Assembly (NCBI GenBank): GCA_019636675.1
Contig: JAHBXC010000002.1
Span: 310,001-374,000 of the forward strand
Direction: 5' to 3'
Origin: Phycisphaeraceae bacterium
GTDB taxonomy: Bacteria > Planctomycetota > Phycisphaerae > Phycisphaerales > UBA1924
Length of the DNA: 64,000 nt
In this document: positions 37,401 to 45,804 of the stretch, piece after piece
How the letters are laid out: the number at the start of each line of letters is the position of its first letter
Position numbering within the stretch: position 1 is the first letter of the stretch
Made by a program: the position numbers and the translations under genes
The notes under the pieces: model-generated
Database searches by the model: none
What the model was told of the DNA's origin: nothing
What the model saw: the letters and a program-made list of their open reading frames with translations, nothing else

Positions 37401-37741
37401 GGGACGCGCGGACGGGCGCCCCCCTGCGCGCGATCGGAGGCCTGCCCTGGGGCCCGTACGACCTCGCGTTCCATCCGACGGGGCGCGTCCTGTTCACGGT
37501 CGGGCCGGGGGGCGATGTTGTCGTCCTCGATCCGGTCGCCGCCGCGGAGGTTGCGACGATCCATGTGCACGAGAAGTCCACGTTTTCCGTCGCTGTGTCT
37601 CGCGACGGTTCGCGGTTGTTCACCGCAGGGCAGGACCCGTTCATCGGGGTCGTCGACCTGTCGCGACTCGCCGGGTATGTGCGTGGAAACGCGCCGTACT
37701 GGAGGGAGAGCATCGGGACGACATCGCCGCTGTCGCGTTAG
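34460..37741 (+). CDS. Membrane Ser/Thr protein kinase with zinc-binding N terminus and WD40 repeats
   Basis: Receptor-like kinase of 1093 residues. The N-terminal 35 residues hold Cys4 and a His26-Cys30-Cys33 pattern, like the zinc-binding anti-sigma domain zf-HC2. The kinase domain (about 75-350) has a glycine-rich loop GQGGQGVVY, VIHRDLKPSN with catalytic Asp207, and DFG. One membrane helix lies near residues 374-400. The outer part, about 690 residues, contains WD40-type motifs, clearest in the last 280 residues (six units with AFSPDG and a W or D). The gene is coupled to the sigma factor gene, so the zinc finger may hold the sigma factor and release it upon kinase activation; this is inference. 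The stop overlaps a convergent small gene. Confidence 0.94.
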   Translation: MEGCPRPAALESLAHTDDPGPALLAHIESCAACAAMVRDIRENREFLRRHAGAIGDALPGSWLKDESCRDPGLAPGYELLEVIGQGGQGVVYRAVQVATRRPAAVKLLLGGVLASPRQRVRFEREVELAASLRHPSIVSVFDSGLTDRGARFVAMEFVDGVPIDEYCGTIEHPVRGSRAWIDAVTRLFVAVASGVGHAHSRGVIHRDLKPSNILVDRHGVPRVLDFGLARHAMVTDSGAPSLTREFAGTPAFAAPEQLLGVEDEPSARSDVYALVVTLYRALTGAHPIPCEGSFSEIIRHAAETEPTPPSHYLPKIPADLETIILRGLSKDPHRRYSDANALCADLEHFLAGEPIDARRDSAWYVLSRLALKHRPIVGAGVIVACTLLAGVIGLAFLATDLDKARRSAEASLAESAVQRARLMGSLGDTDRAEQILWGEAVRVGMADDVGIGFTGSPEAIRSAWSLMELYARMPRRFRTSTNAVTPALGFDRSNGAVWSVDRALVRTSWDLSGRGRSLSAAPGLISEARLILAPRSEGGFVAFAATRSGLSRHDLRTGAVVGPVSIDADSLELTASDDGRYLACVTRGPSGAITIYDAATLRVVTRMLGDAFSVSFARIDGGLALLVGSWTGPDARVSILAEPDWAVVRTLAMAESSRSWRGPTGVRVPRLSPNERYLAAGYNSDLHLFDIDNEHSPLIAVVQGRSPIQTIDFGGSDSTLAVGRHDGEVTLYSIPTLEPLATFPAGKEPSGLAYEADAGVFALGESTRVSVYDAADRPWLTRIPSQSRSVPAVAVSSTGTRAWAGEEGTLMIQPTRDDQARVIPAHTEYVNGVAFSPDGSLLVTGAADGEVRLWSEEGVLVRVIGAELGRVWSVRFSPDGRAIAAATDGGFIHLWGVDADRASAKLRADADRVPMIAFSPDGSLIGAGAAGIRSSPTVWDAATGKRLVALDVGGVATRAVAFSPDGRVFVTASDDRVIRLWDARTGAPLRAIGGLPWGPYDLAFHPTGRVLFTVGPGGDVVVLDPVAAAEVATIHVHEKSTFSVAVSRDGSRLFTAGQDPFIGVVDLSRLAGYVRGNAPYWRESIGTTSPLSR

Positions 37742-37941
37742 TCGCGTCCGGCGCGTCGCTTCGATCCGACGCCGCGGAGTTTCCACGCGATCACCACGAG
37801 CGCAACAGAATTGACGCCCATCGCCCCGATCAGCGCGGGGTTCGGCGACCCGTTGGAAACGCTGAGAACGATGCCGACGCCGATCGCGGTCATCGCGGCG
37901 ATCGAGACGGCTTGCAGCAGAAGCATCAGAGCGATGCGCAT
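37738..37941 (-). CDS. Small membrane protein with two helices
   Basis: Unrecognised protein of 67 residues with two hydrophobic segments (about 1-28 and 36-53) and a basic C terminus (KLRGVGSKRRAGRD). An excellent ribosome site, AAAGGAG seven bases before the ATG, argues that it is a real gene despite its size. Its stop shares bases with the stop of the kinase gene on the other strand (TTAG). It lies 95 bases downstream of the PEP-CTERM-like gene at 38037 and may be co-transcribed with it. Confidence 0.77.
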   Translation of the reverse strand: MRIALMLLLQAVSIAAMTAIGVGIVLSVSNGSPNPALIGAMGVNSVALVVIAWKLRGVGSKRRAGRD

Positions 37942-37970
37942 CGTCAGCTCCTTTCACGGGAGACGGGAAT

Positions 37971-38001
37971 CCGCCCCGACCGCGTATGACGGGCGGGGCG
38001 G
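37971..38001 (-). other. Long GC-rich hairpin between two minus-strand genes
   Basis: CCGCCCCG at 37971-37978 pairs with CGGGGCGG at 37994-38001, with possible further pairing inside. No T-run follows on the minus strand, so termination is uncertain. Confidence 0.33.
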
Positions 38002-38036
38002 GCACATGAGAGGACCACGCGGAGGGTGGGGCAGAC

Positions 38037-38951
38037 TTATCGCCGGCGGCGGGCGCCGACCAGCCCGGCTCCGAGCAGGAGCGGGAGCGCTCCGGGCGCA
38101 GGGACGATCTCGAGGCCGCGGTAGTTGCCGGGCAGGACGAGCTGCGTGAAGCCCTGCATGGCGCCGCCGGTCTGGGCGTACTCGATGAGGTACCCCGAGG
38201 AGGTGATCGTGAAGAGCGAAGTCCCGATGGACGCGACCAGATCGTTCGAGTCGTTGACGGTGAAGCCGTACGCGCCGTGAGAGTGCTGGAACGTGCCCGG
38301 GGTGCTGTTCGACGCGTCGTTATAGAAGTAGTTGTTCTGGTTGTTGTTGTGGACGAACAGATCGATTCCCCACATGCGCCCGTTGCCGAAACCGGCGCCG
38401 TCGAGCTCGCTCAGCGGTTCGTTCGGATCGATCTCTCCGATGTAGGTCACCGCGCCGGTGAGCCCGACCACGCCCCATCGGTTGCTGATGTTCGTGCCGA
38501 TCGCACCCCAGCCGGCGTACAGGAAGGTCCCGTCGCTGCCGAGCGCCTCGCCTGTGAAGGCGACGCCCTGGAAGCTCAGATTGCCGAGGAGCGTCGCCTG
38601 TCCAGCGGTCGGGCCCGTCGTGGCGATGCTGTAGAGGTTGCCGCTGTTTCCGAGGCCAGGAGCGCCGTTGTCGAGCCCGTACAGCACGCCCTGGTGCCAG
38701 GCGAGGTCCATGTTGGTGGTGGCGACGCCGAGACTGCCAACGGTCGTGACCGCGCCGTTCGCGTAGTTCACGATGCGCAACTCTCCGGAGTTCACCTCGG
38801 TCGTGTAGAATCGCTGCGCCGAAGCGACGGAGGTCAAGCACGCGATCGAGGCGACGCCCGCGAGACAGGCGAGCGTTCTGGACGCTCCGAAGACGGGGCG
38901 CGAGTCGGTCAGGACGGGGCGAGCGGCGGCGTTGTTGTGTGCTGCGAGCAT
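38037..38951 (-). CDS. Exported beta-propeller-like protein with PEP-CTERM-like tail
   Basis: Exported protein of 304 residues. A long signal sequence ends near ASA-Q around residue 46. The mature part has repeated short motifs of the type found in propeller proteins (SGELRIVNYANGAVTTVG, LYGLDNGAPG). The C terminus reads VPAPGALPLLLGAGLVGARRRR without its first residue counted as fixed: a PAPG motif, a hydrophobic helix and four Arg at the end. This matches the PEP-CTERM-type sorting signal processed by exosortases, in the variant common in planctomycetes. A GGAG site eight bases before the ATG supports the start. Neither exosortase nor enzymatic motifs are visible here. Confidence 0.89.
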   Translation of the reverse strand: MLAAHNNAAARPVLTDSRPVFGASRTLACLAGVASIACLTSVASAQRFYTTEVNSGELRIVNYANGAVTTVGSLGVATTNMDLAWHQGVLYGLDNGAPGLGNSGNLYSIATTGPTAGQATLLGNLSFQGVAFTGEALGSDGTFLYAGWGAIGTNISNRWGVVGLTGAVTYIGEIDPNEPLSELDGAGFGNGRMWGIDLFVHNNNQNNYFYNDASNSTPGTFQHSHGAYGFTVNDSNDLVASIGTSLFTITSSGYLIEYAQTGGAMQGFTQLVLPGNYRGLEIVPAPGALPLLLGAGLVGARRRR

Positions 38952-39157
38952 TGCGAATCTCCATGGTGTCCGTTCCGGACACGGGGGGTGGTTGTTCCAC
39001 AGAGACTTGTCGCGGCGCTCGCGGATCTAACAGGTCAGCATCGAGATTTCTTGCGGGAGCGGCCGCCCCGTCGCGGCAGCGCCTTCCGAACCCCTCGGGT
39101 GGGGCCGGGGCGACTTGGCCCTCGGGACGGTGTCGGTACGCGCTTCTTCGCGGATCG

Positions 39158-39164
39158 GTAGAAT
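39158..39164 (+). promoter_or_regulatory. Candidate -10 box directly before a start codon (GTAGAAT)
   Basis: TAGAAT ends six bases before the ATG at 39171, the same arrangement as at the paralogous gene at 15699. No convincing -35 box. Confidence 0.42.
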
Positions 39165-39170
39165 CGGGGT

Positions 39171-39878
39171 ATGCGGATCAACAGTCATCGTGCGTTCCTC
39201 TCGTCCCGGCTTGCCCTAACACTCGCTGCGATCGGCGCCTCGTCCTCGCTGTCGGGCTGCGAGTCCGGAGGGCAGACCGGCGCCCTCGTCGGCGGCGGCT
39301 TCGGCGCGCTCATGGGGCAGTCGATCGGAGGCAACACCAGCGGGACGCTGATCGGCGCCGCGGTGGGCACGGGCGCCGGCTACATGATCGGGAACGAGCG
39401 CGACCGGCAGGGCGCGCGCGAGGAGCAGGCCCGTCGCGACAGGGAGCGTGAGCGCCGCGACCGCGAGCACGCGGCGGCGCTGCGCGACCTCGAAGCCCGG
39501 CAGGCGCAGCTGGAAGCGCAGGGCGCCGCGCCCACGACGGGGACCTTCATCCCGCCCGCGTGGCCCGGGTCGACGCCCGAGATGAAGCCGTTCGCCGACA
39601 CAGCCTGGCGCGTGACATCGATGTCGCCCCCGCCCCGGCGCGCCTTCCAGTCGATGACGCTGCACTTCCAGCCCAACGGGCACGTCGTGACGACGACGCA
39701 GCTGCCCGACGGGACGATGCGCGTCGATTCCGAGACCTACCGCGTGGTCGGCAACACGCTGATCATCAACGGCTCCGACTACCTGACCAACTCGGCGTGG
39801 ACCCTCAGCGGCAACACGCTCACGCTGGTCAACCAGACCTTCCGGACGACGCTCGAGCGCGTCGGCGATGGGGACTGA
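39171..39878 (+). CDS. Glycine-zipper lipoprotein with C-terminal beta domain (copy 2)
   Basis: Lipoprotein of 235 residues and close paralog of the protein at 15699. The signal ends in LSGC (Cys30), followed by the same glycine zipper, the same charged helix and the same C-terminal domain, with mostly conservative differences and a somewhat divergent signal sequence. It is followed after five bases by a small membrane protein gene, unlike copy 1. The -10 box six bases upstream and the absence of a ribosome site suggest a leaderless message. Function is unknown. Confidence 0.92.
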   Translation: MRINSHRAFLSSRLALTLAAIGASSSLSGCESGGQTGALVGGGFGALMGQSIGGNTSGTLIGAAVGTGAGYMIGNERDRQGAREEQARRDRERERRDREHAAALRDLEARQAQLEAQGAAPTTGTFIPPAWPGSTPEMKPFADTAWRVTSMSPPPRRAFQSMTLHFQPNGHVVTTTQLPDGTMRVDSETYRVVGNTLIINGSDYLTNSAWTLSGNTLTLVNQTFRTTLERVGDGD

Positions 39879-39883
39879 CGCGG

Positions 39884-40369
39884 ATGGACCTGTCCAGCGA
39901 CGAACTCCGGAACTACGCGACGGTCGTCGCGGCGCTGGTGGCGCTGCTGGTTTTCATGGTGAATTCGTACCTGCTGGTGCGGAACCGGCGGATCGAGAAC
40001 GTCGCCAGATTCATCGAAGCGCACGACCGGCTTTTCGACCGGGACGGCTACATCGTGAGGAACATCTCGGCGTTCGACGCGGGCGAACTGAAGCGCGACC
40101 ACGCCAACCCGCAGATGGAAGGGCTGTTCCATGTGATGCTGATCGAGATCGAGCACCTCGCGATCCTCGCGAATAACAGCGCCGTCTCGCGCCACACGCA
40201 GGTCTATATGTTCGGCTGGTACGCGCAGCAGATCCTGTCCGTCATCACCGAGAAGGAGCGCCAAGCGATGGCCTGGGAGCTGGCGCTCGACTACCTCGAT
40301 CGGCTCTCGACAGACACCGCGGCGTACCAGGCGCTCACGCCCCAGCAGCGCCGGCGTTTCTGGCGCTAG
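39884..40369 (+). CDS. Unknown protein with one N-terminal membrane helix
   Basis: Protein of 161 residues, not recognised. One membrane helix lies at about residues 10-32. The rest is soluble and largely helical, with ENVARFIEAHDRLFDRDGYI and HVMLIEIEHLAILANNSAV, a little like DUF4760-type proteins. It starts five bases after the glycine-zipper gene. Its last 35 bases overlap the end of prfC on the opposite strand. The upstream part of the open frame overlaps the lipoprotein gene and has no coding character. Confidence 0.77.
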   Translation: MDLSSDELRNYATVVAALVALLVFMVNSYLLVRNRRIENVARFIEAHDRLFDRDGYIVRNISAFDAGELKRDHANPQMEGLFHVMLIEIEHLAILANNSAVSRHTQVYMFGWYAQQILSVITEKERQAMAWELALDYLDRLSTDTAAYQALTPQQRRRFWR

Positions 40370-41963
40370 CGTCGGCGCTGTCCTCCAAGGGAACGGTCGA
40401 GAGCTCCACCAGCGGGTGGCGCTGCGCGAAGTGGCGCAGGTCCCACTCGTCGGAGAAGAGCAGCATCGGCCGTCCCTGCGCGTCCTCTGCGTACGCCGCG
40501 TCGGAAGGGAGGGCGGCGAAGTCGCTCTGCCCGCCCGGCGCGCGGCACCAGCGCGCGAGCGTCCAGCGGGCCGGTTCGAGGCGCGACTCGGCGCCGTACT
40601 CCGACTTGAGCCGGTGCTGCACGACCTCGAATTGGAGCGGGCCGACCGCCGCGAGCACCGGGGTCTTGATCATCCCGGCGCCCACCTGGATCTGCTGCAC
40701 GACGCCTTCCTGCAGGAGCTGATCGACGCCTAGCCGGAACTTCTTGGCGTTGCCTGGCTGGGGGTTGTGCAGGTACGCGAAACACTCGGGCGCAAATGGT
40801 GGGATCTCGTGGAACACGACCGAGCGGTCCTCGGCCAGGGTGTCGCCGATGCGCAGGACATCGTGTCCGACGATGCCGACGACATCGCCGGCGTGCCCGT
40901 CGTCCACCACCTCGCGCTGCTGGCCGAAGAGGCGCTGCGCGTTGGTGAGTCGGATGCGCTTGCCGCTCTGAACATGCACAACCGACATCTCGCGTGTGAA
41001 CGAGCCCGACACGATGCGCACGAACGCGATGCGATCGCGATGGCGCGGGTCCATGTTCGCCTGGATCTTGAAGACGAAGCCGCTGAACGACTTGTCCGTC
41101 GGCTGGATGACCTTGCCATCCGCCTTGCGCGGGCCCGGGCCCGCGGAATGCTCCAGGAACCCGTCGAGAAACATCTGCACGCCGAAGTTGTTCATCGCGC
41201 TGCCGAAGTACACGGGCGTGATCTCGCCCGCGAGCACGCGCTTCTCGTCGAACGACTCCCCGGCGCCCTGCAGGATTTCGACCTCGTCGCGGGTCTGCTC
41301 GTAGATATGAGCGTCGAGACGACCGCGGATGGCCGGGTCTTCGAGACCCATGACGTTGACGGGCGCGACATACGCCCCGTGGGGCGTGCGCTCGAACAGG
41401 TGGACCTGCTTCGAGAGCCGGTCGTACACGCCCCGGAAGTCCGTGCCCGAGCCGATCGGCCAGTTCACGGGGAACGCGCCGATGCCCAGGATCTTCTCGA
41501 GTTCATCGAGCAGTTCGAGCGGGTCTCGCGTGGGGCGGTCGCACTTGTTCATGAAGGTGAAGATCGGCACGCCGCGCCGGCGGCAGACCTCGAACAGCTT
41601 GCGCGTCTGGGGCTCGATGCCCTTGCCGGCGTCGATGACCATGACCGCGGCGTCGACGGCGGTGAGCACGCGGTAGGTGTCTTCGGAGAAGTCCTTGTGG
41701 CCCGGCGTGTCGAGCAGGTTGACCCTATAGCCGGCGTAATCGAACTGCAGCACGGTCGAGCTGATCGAGATGCCACGCTGGCGTTCGAGCTCCATCCAGT
41801 CGCTGGCGGTCGCACGCTGGTTCTTGCGCGCCGTGACGGACCCGGCGAGCCCCAGCGCGCCGCCGTAGAGAAGAAACTTCTCGGTGAGCGTCGTTTTGCC
41901 GGCGTCGGGGTGCGAGATGATCGCGAAGGTTCGACGCGGGAGTGAGGATGAGTTCTCGGTCAT
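40335..41963 (-). CDS. prfC: Peptide chain release factor 3
   Basis: GTPase of 542 residues that removes release factors 1 and 2 from the ribosome after termination. All GTP-binding motifs are present: SHPDAGKTT near residue 17, DTPGH, and NKCD. The later domains follow the RF3 order, with VFKIQANMDPRHRDRIAF opening domain 2 and QEGVVQQ near the end. The length fits the family. No clear ribosome site is seen in front of the ATG. The gene converges with the small membrane protein gene and overlaps it by 35 bases. Confidence 0.96.
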   Translation of the reverse strand: MTENSSSLPRRTFAIISHPDAGKTTLTEKFLLYGGALGLAGSVTARKNQRATASDWMELERQRGISISSTVLQFDYAGYRVNLLDTPGHKDFSEDTYRVLTAVDAAVMVIDAGKGIEPQTRKLFEVCRRRGVPIFTFMNKCDRPTRDPLELLDELEKILGIGAFPVNWPIGSGTDFRGVYDRLSKQVHLFERTPHGAYVAPVNVMGLEDPAIRGRLDAHIYEQTRDEVEILQGAGESFDEKRVLAGEITPVYFGSAMNNFGVQMFLDGFLEHSAGPGPRKADGKVIQPTDKSFSGFVFKIQANMDPRHRDRIAFVRIVSGSFTREMSVVHVQSGKRIRLTNAQRLFGQQREVVDDGHAGDVVGIVGHDVLRIGDTLAEDRSVVFHEIPPFAPECFAYLHNPQPGNAKKFRLGVDQLLQEGVVQQIQVGAGMIKTPVLAAVGPLQFEVVQHRLKSEYGAESRLEPARWTLARWCRAPGGQSDFAALPSDAAYAEDAQGRPMLLFSDEWDLRHFAQRHPLVELSTVPLEDSADASARNAGAAGA

Positions 41964-42162
41964 GACGGTGACAGTCCGGGCGTGGGATCACGGGGATCCT
42001 GGCGCGGCGGCGCGCCGGGTGCGGAGCGAGGCGGTGGGGGGACGACAACGACACCGGCCCGCGCGAGGCGGGCGAGCCGTCTGCTAGGGCGGCGTGCAGC
42101 CGGTCCGGGGGCAGGGGGTCGTCATGGGTGACGATAGGCGGTCGTGCGGCGGGTGGGGTTGG

Positions 42163-45100
42163 TCAGCGCGTGACCGCGGACCGGCGCCGACGCGCGAGCG
42201 CGAACGCCCCGAGCGAGAGCGCCGCGAGAGAACCGGGCGCAGGCACCACGACCAGTGCGACAACCTCGGTGGGCGTGTAGCGGAGCGTCACGCTCGCCTC
42301 ATCGGGCAGGCCAACCAGCGTGACGGAGCCGAACTCACCCGAGATGCCCGAGGCCGAGAGGACGAGCATCTCGACCTCTCCGCGCGCTCGCGCGGCCCTG
42401 AAGTCGAGCTCGAGCCCCCCCGACAGCGAAGCGTCGCCTTGCACGAACAGCGCGGCGCCCGCGTCGAGGGTGGCCGCGGCCAGGGAGAGCAGCCCGCTTT
42501 CTGTCTGCACGAACGAGGCGACTGTCTGCCCAAACAGGTCGAGCAACTGGAAAGCGCCTCGGTTCTCGACGGACGCGACCTGCTGTTCCCCATCGAAGGA
42601 CAGGGAAGCGTTCTCGGTGATGGTCAGCGCGTCGGCGCTCGCCAGGGTGAACGGCGACGCGAAGCGGGAGTGGCCGCTCTGGATGACGATGGTTCCTTCG
42701 GAGGCGAGCGTGCTGCCGGACTCGAACAGCCAGGCGCCGCCGAGGACGAGCTCGGCGCCAGCGTCGACGACGATGTCGGCGTGATTCTGTCCGCCGCCGA
42801 GGAGACGGAGGCGCCCGTTCACCTCGATGTCGGCGTGGTTGACGACGCGTCCGTTCACGGTCGTCGTGCCGGGGCCGGACGCGCGGATCGATCCGCTGTT
42901 CGTGATGCGCCGGTTGACGAGAAGTTCGGCGCCCGGCGCGAGGTCGGCGACGGCGCCGGCATCGACGAGAAGTTCACCGCCGGTGATCACGCCGCCGGTG
43001 GCGTTCAGGGAGTGCGCGACGCGCACCGCGCCGGCGCCGCCGATGGAGCCGGACGAGATGGACGCGGCGCCGAAGAGGTGCAGGGACTCGTCGACGAGGA
43101 TCGAACCCCCGGCAACCTCGAACGCGCCGTGCGCGTCGACATGCTTGCGGAAGGTCCCTGTGCCGGCGGTGCTTCGCAGGGCGCCGCGGAGCGTGGTGTC
43201 GTCTTCAAAGAAGGACGGCCCGTTCTGGAGAAGGATCGTCGAGTCGGTGTCGAGGCCGGCAAGGAATCGCGTGTTTCCCAGCAGACGGAGCTCACCGGAG
43301 AACCCGGAGAGCGGGTCGGCGATGAGGTGTTGCGTGCCGAGGGCTGTGCGGAGTTCGATGGTCCCCGATCCGGTCAACGCGGAACCATCGAGGAGGCGGA
43401 GTGAGTTCTCGATACGCAGCACGCCGCCATCGAGAGACACGGCGCCGGCGTTCTCGAGAATATCGATCGTGGTCGTGCCGGGCCCGAGCAGGAGGTCGGC
43501 GTTGTTCAAGAGATGGAGGCCGGTATTGCTGCTGCTGATGAGACGCGCTGTCGCGGCGGTGCGGAGATCCATAGTCCCGTTGTTGACGATTTCGAAACGG
43601 CGCGTGCCGGTCCCCGGAGCGCTCACGATTACGCTCGAAGCGTCGGCGCGGATCTCCGCCCCCTCGGCGTTGGTCAGCGTGTTCGTGCTTGCGCCGACGG
43701 CCGCGAGCGCGGAGAGCAGCATCAGTCCCTCGTTGCGGATGTTGGCTTTGAGGTAGGCCGACTGACTCGCGCTGCCGACGCGTGCGACGGCGGTCGATTC
43801 GATGATCCTCGCGCCGAGCCCCTCGATGATGCCGCGGTCGATCCAGTCGAGCGATTCGGCGAATCGAACCGTGGTCGAGCCGGTGAGTCCGCCCCCGGCG
43901 CCGATCACGATCCTGTCGAAGGTGAAGTCGGTGTTGGCGACGAAGAGCCTCTGGGCGGTGGGGTCTGTGCTGCTGACCAGACTGCCGCCGACGAGGCGCA
44001 CTGCTCCACCGATCGACAGATCGCCCCCGTTATGGCGGAACTGCCCGCTCGCGGTCGTGATCAGATCGCCCCCGATCTGAAGCGTGCCTGCGCTGATGAC
44101 GAGATCGGAGATGCCCATGTCCCCCGCGAGCGTGGTCGTCGATCCCGCGTGCAATGTCGCGGCAAAGAAGTCCATCCGTTGCGTGGCTGGCCCGCCCATG
44201 AACGCGTGCTGATTGAGGTTCGCGAACATGCGCGAGCCGTTCACGAGTTCGATCGTGCCGAAATTCGTCAGCGAGTTTGCGCCAGGCATGCTCGGCGCAC
44301 CGATCTGGTTCTGGAAGGCGATATGACCGAAGTTGAGGAACGAGAGCTGGTTCGGTTGTGAGTTCAGTGCTCGATCGAGTGCCGACACCGTGACCGTTCC
44401 ACCGGCGTTGTTGACGAAGAGCGAGTTAGTCGCGATCGTCCTGGCTGAGAGGTTGCCCTCGTTCGTTGCGACACGCCAAAGGAAATCAAGACTCGCGTTC
44501 GGGCTCGTCAGCGAGAAGGACGAATCGAAGCGAACGGTCGGCTGCTGGAGCGGATCGGTGATCGAGGGGGAGCCGAGGAAACGCGCGGCTCCGGCGTTCA
44601 GATCCGAGTCGCGGAAGGTGAAGTTCGCGGGCCCCAGGAAATCGCCGTTGATCTCGACGACATTGCCGAAGTCCTGATCGACGAGGAAGGTATTGGCGTT
44701 CCGGAAGCGGTAGGTGGGCGCGCCGCCGATGGTGAAGTTCATCTCGTTGCGGCCGTTGAAGATCACGGTCCCGTCGCTGGTGATCGAGCCCTGGGCGAAG
44801 CGGTTCGTGATAGGCGGATTGCCGCTACCCCCCAGCGAAAGCGTCGAGCCCGCATGGGCGACGATATCGAGTCGCGAGTCGATGCCCTGGGTCAGCTGCA
44901 TCGTGACGCCCGATTCGACGGTCACGGAACCGATGAGGAGCGAGGTGGGCCCCAGCTCGCGCCCTCGGATCGTGTTGAACCCGGACTCGGCGATGACGTT
45001 CAGGTTCGTGCCGAAGGTGTCGATCCGCGCGTTTCGCATCCGCAGTAGCGCGCCGGGATTGAACGCCAGGCCGGTGTTGAACCGAGCCCCGCCCTCAAGG

Positions 45101-45678
45101 GCGACATCGCCATTGAGTGTGGTCAGAACGCTGAACTGCGTATAGCCGCCACCGCTCGCCCCCAGGAGCCGCGCTCCGTCCCCGAAGCGGAGCGTGCCCG
45201 TGCCGGTGATCGTGCTCGAGGTCGCGTGGAAGTCCGTGAAGATCTGCGCGAGCCCGTTGAAGCGGACTGTTCCCACCGAGGTATCGATGAGGCCGCCCGT
45301 CTGGATGAGGTCGTTGAAGATCAACTCGCCGGACGCGTTCCCGTTGCGGATCGTGCCTGCCTCGATGCGTGTCTCGCCGCGGACCTCGAACCCGGGTTGG
45401 AAATTGCGCAGCGTCGCCGAGTCGGACAGCAGGCGGAGCCCGGCGAGGCTGATGCCCGCCACATCGGCGGAGATCGTGTACGCCGGCCCGACGGCGTCGA
45501 TGACGGCGATCTGGTTGGTGCGAGGGGCGATGCCAGGCGTGCCGGGCGCCGTCCACCGGGAGGCGGTGTTCCACTGCCCGTTGGCCGCGTTGATCCAGAA
45601 CGACTCGACCGTGCCGGCCGACGCCGCGGACCCGGCGACAGCGAGCAGCGCCGCGGTGTGGACGTTACTGAATGCCAT
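42163..45678 (-). CDS. Very large exported beta-solenoid protein with PEP-CTERM-like tail
   Basis: Exported protein of 1171 residues. The signal peptide ends near ASA-G at residue 22. The mature N terminus has a WINAANGQWNTASRW motif common at the start of planctomycete surface proteins. Then come many short strands rich in Gly, Asn, Ser and Thr with repeating phrases such as GTLRFGDGA, SGTIELRT and GTIVIQSG, typical of right-handed beta-helices or autotransporter-like passenger domains. The C terminus is PAPGSLAALSLGAFALARRRR plus a few residues, counted as a PEP-CTERM-like sorting signal. No enzymatic motif is visible. A GGGAG site precedes the ATG, and a good promoter candidate lies about 95 bases upstream. 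Confidence 0.9.
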   Translation of the reverse strand: MAFSNVHTAALLAVAGSAASAGTVESFWINAANGQWNTASRWTAPGTPGIAPRTNQIAVIDAVGPAYTISADVAGISLAGLRLLSDSATLRNFQPGFEVRGETRIEAGTIRNGNASGELIFNDLIQTGGLIDTSVGTVRFNGLAQIFTDFHATSSTITGTGTLRFGDGARLLGASGGGYTQFSVLTTLNGDVALEGGARFNTGLAFNPGALLRMRNARIDTFGTNLNVIAESGFNTIRGRELGPTSLLIGSVTVESGVTMQLTQGIDSRLDIVAHAGSTLSLGGSGNPPITNRFAQGSITSDGTVIFNGRNEMNFTIGGAPTYRFRNANTFLVDQDFGNVVEINGDFLGPANFTFRDSDLNAGAARFLGSPSITDPLQQPTVRFDSSFSLTSPNASLDFLWRVATNEGNLSARTIATNSLFVNNAGGTVTVSALDRALNSQPNQLSFLNFGHIAFQNQIGAPSMPGANSLTNFGTIELVNGSRMFANLNQHAFMGGPATQRMDFFAATLHAGSTTTLAGDMGISDLVISAGTLQIGGDLITTASGQFRHNGGDLSIGGAVRLVGGSLVSSTDPTAQRLFVANTDFTFDRIVIGAGGGLTGSTTVRFAESLDWIDRGIIEGLGARIIESTAVARVGSASQSAYLKANIRNEGLMLLSALAAVGASTNTLTNAEGAEIRADASSVIVSAPGTGTRRFEIVNNGTMDLRTAATARLISSSNTGLHLLNNADLLLGPGTTTIDILENAGAVSLDGGVLRIENSLRLLDGSALTGSGTIELRTALGTQHLIADPLSGFSGELRLLGNTRFLAGLDTDSTILLQNGPSFFEDDTTLRGALRSTAGTGTFRKHVDAHGAFEVAGGSILVDESLHLFGAASISSGSIGGAGAVRVAHSLNATGGVITGGELLVDAGAVADLAPGAELLVNRRITNSGSIRASGPGTTTVNGRVVNHADIEVNGRLRLLGGGQNHADIVVDAGAELVLGGAWLFESGSTLASEGTIVIQSGHSRFASPFTLASADALTITENASLSFDGEQQVASVENRGAFQLLDLFGQTVASFVQTESGLLSLAAATLDAGAALFVQGDASLSGGLELDFRAARARGEVEMLVLSASGISGEFGSVTLVGLPDEASVTLRYTPTEVVALVVVPAPGSLAALSLGAFALARRRRSAVTR

Positions 45679-45775
45679 CGGTGACGCTCCCGCTCCGCCC
45701 TCCGGTGGAAACCGGGGCGCATGCCTGTACAGACGAACTGCGGCCCGTCGCCGCCGGATTCTGATCCCGGGGGCA

Positions 45776-45804
45776 AGTGTACTGGCGCCAACCGGCTGTC
45801 ACAA
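45776..45804 (-). promoter_or_regulatory. Candidate promoter of the solenoid PEP-CTERM gene
   Basis: On the minus strand TTGTGA and TACACT are spaced by exactly 17 bases. This is one of the better sigma-70-like matches in the window. The leader would be about 90 bases. Confidence 0.47.
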
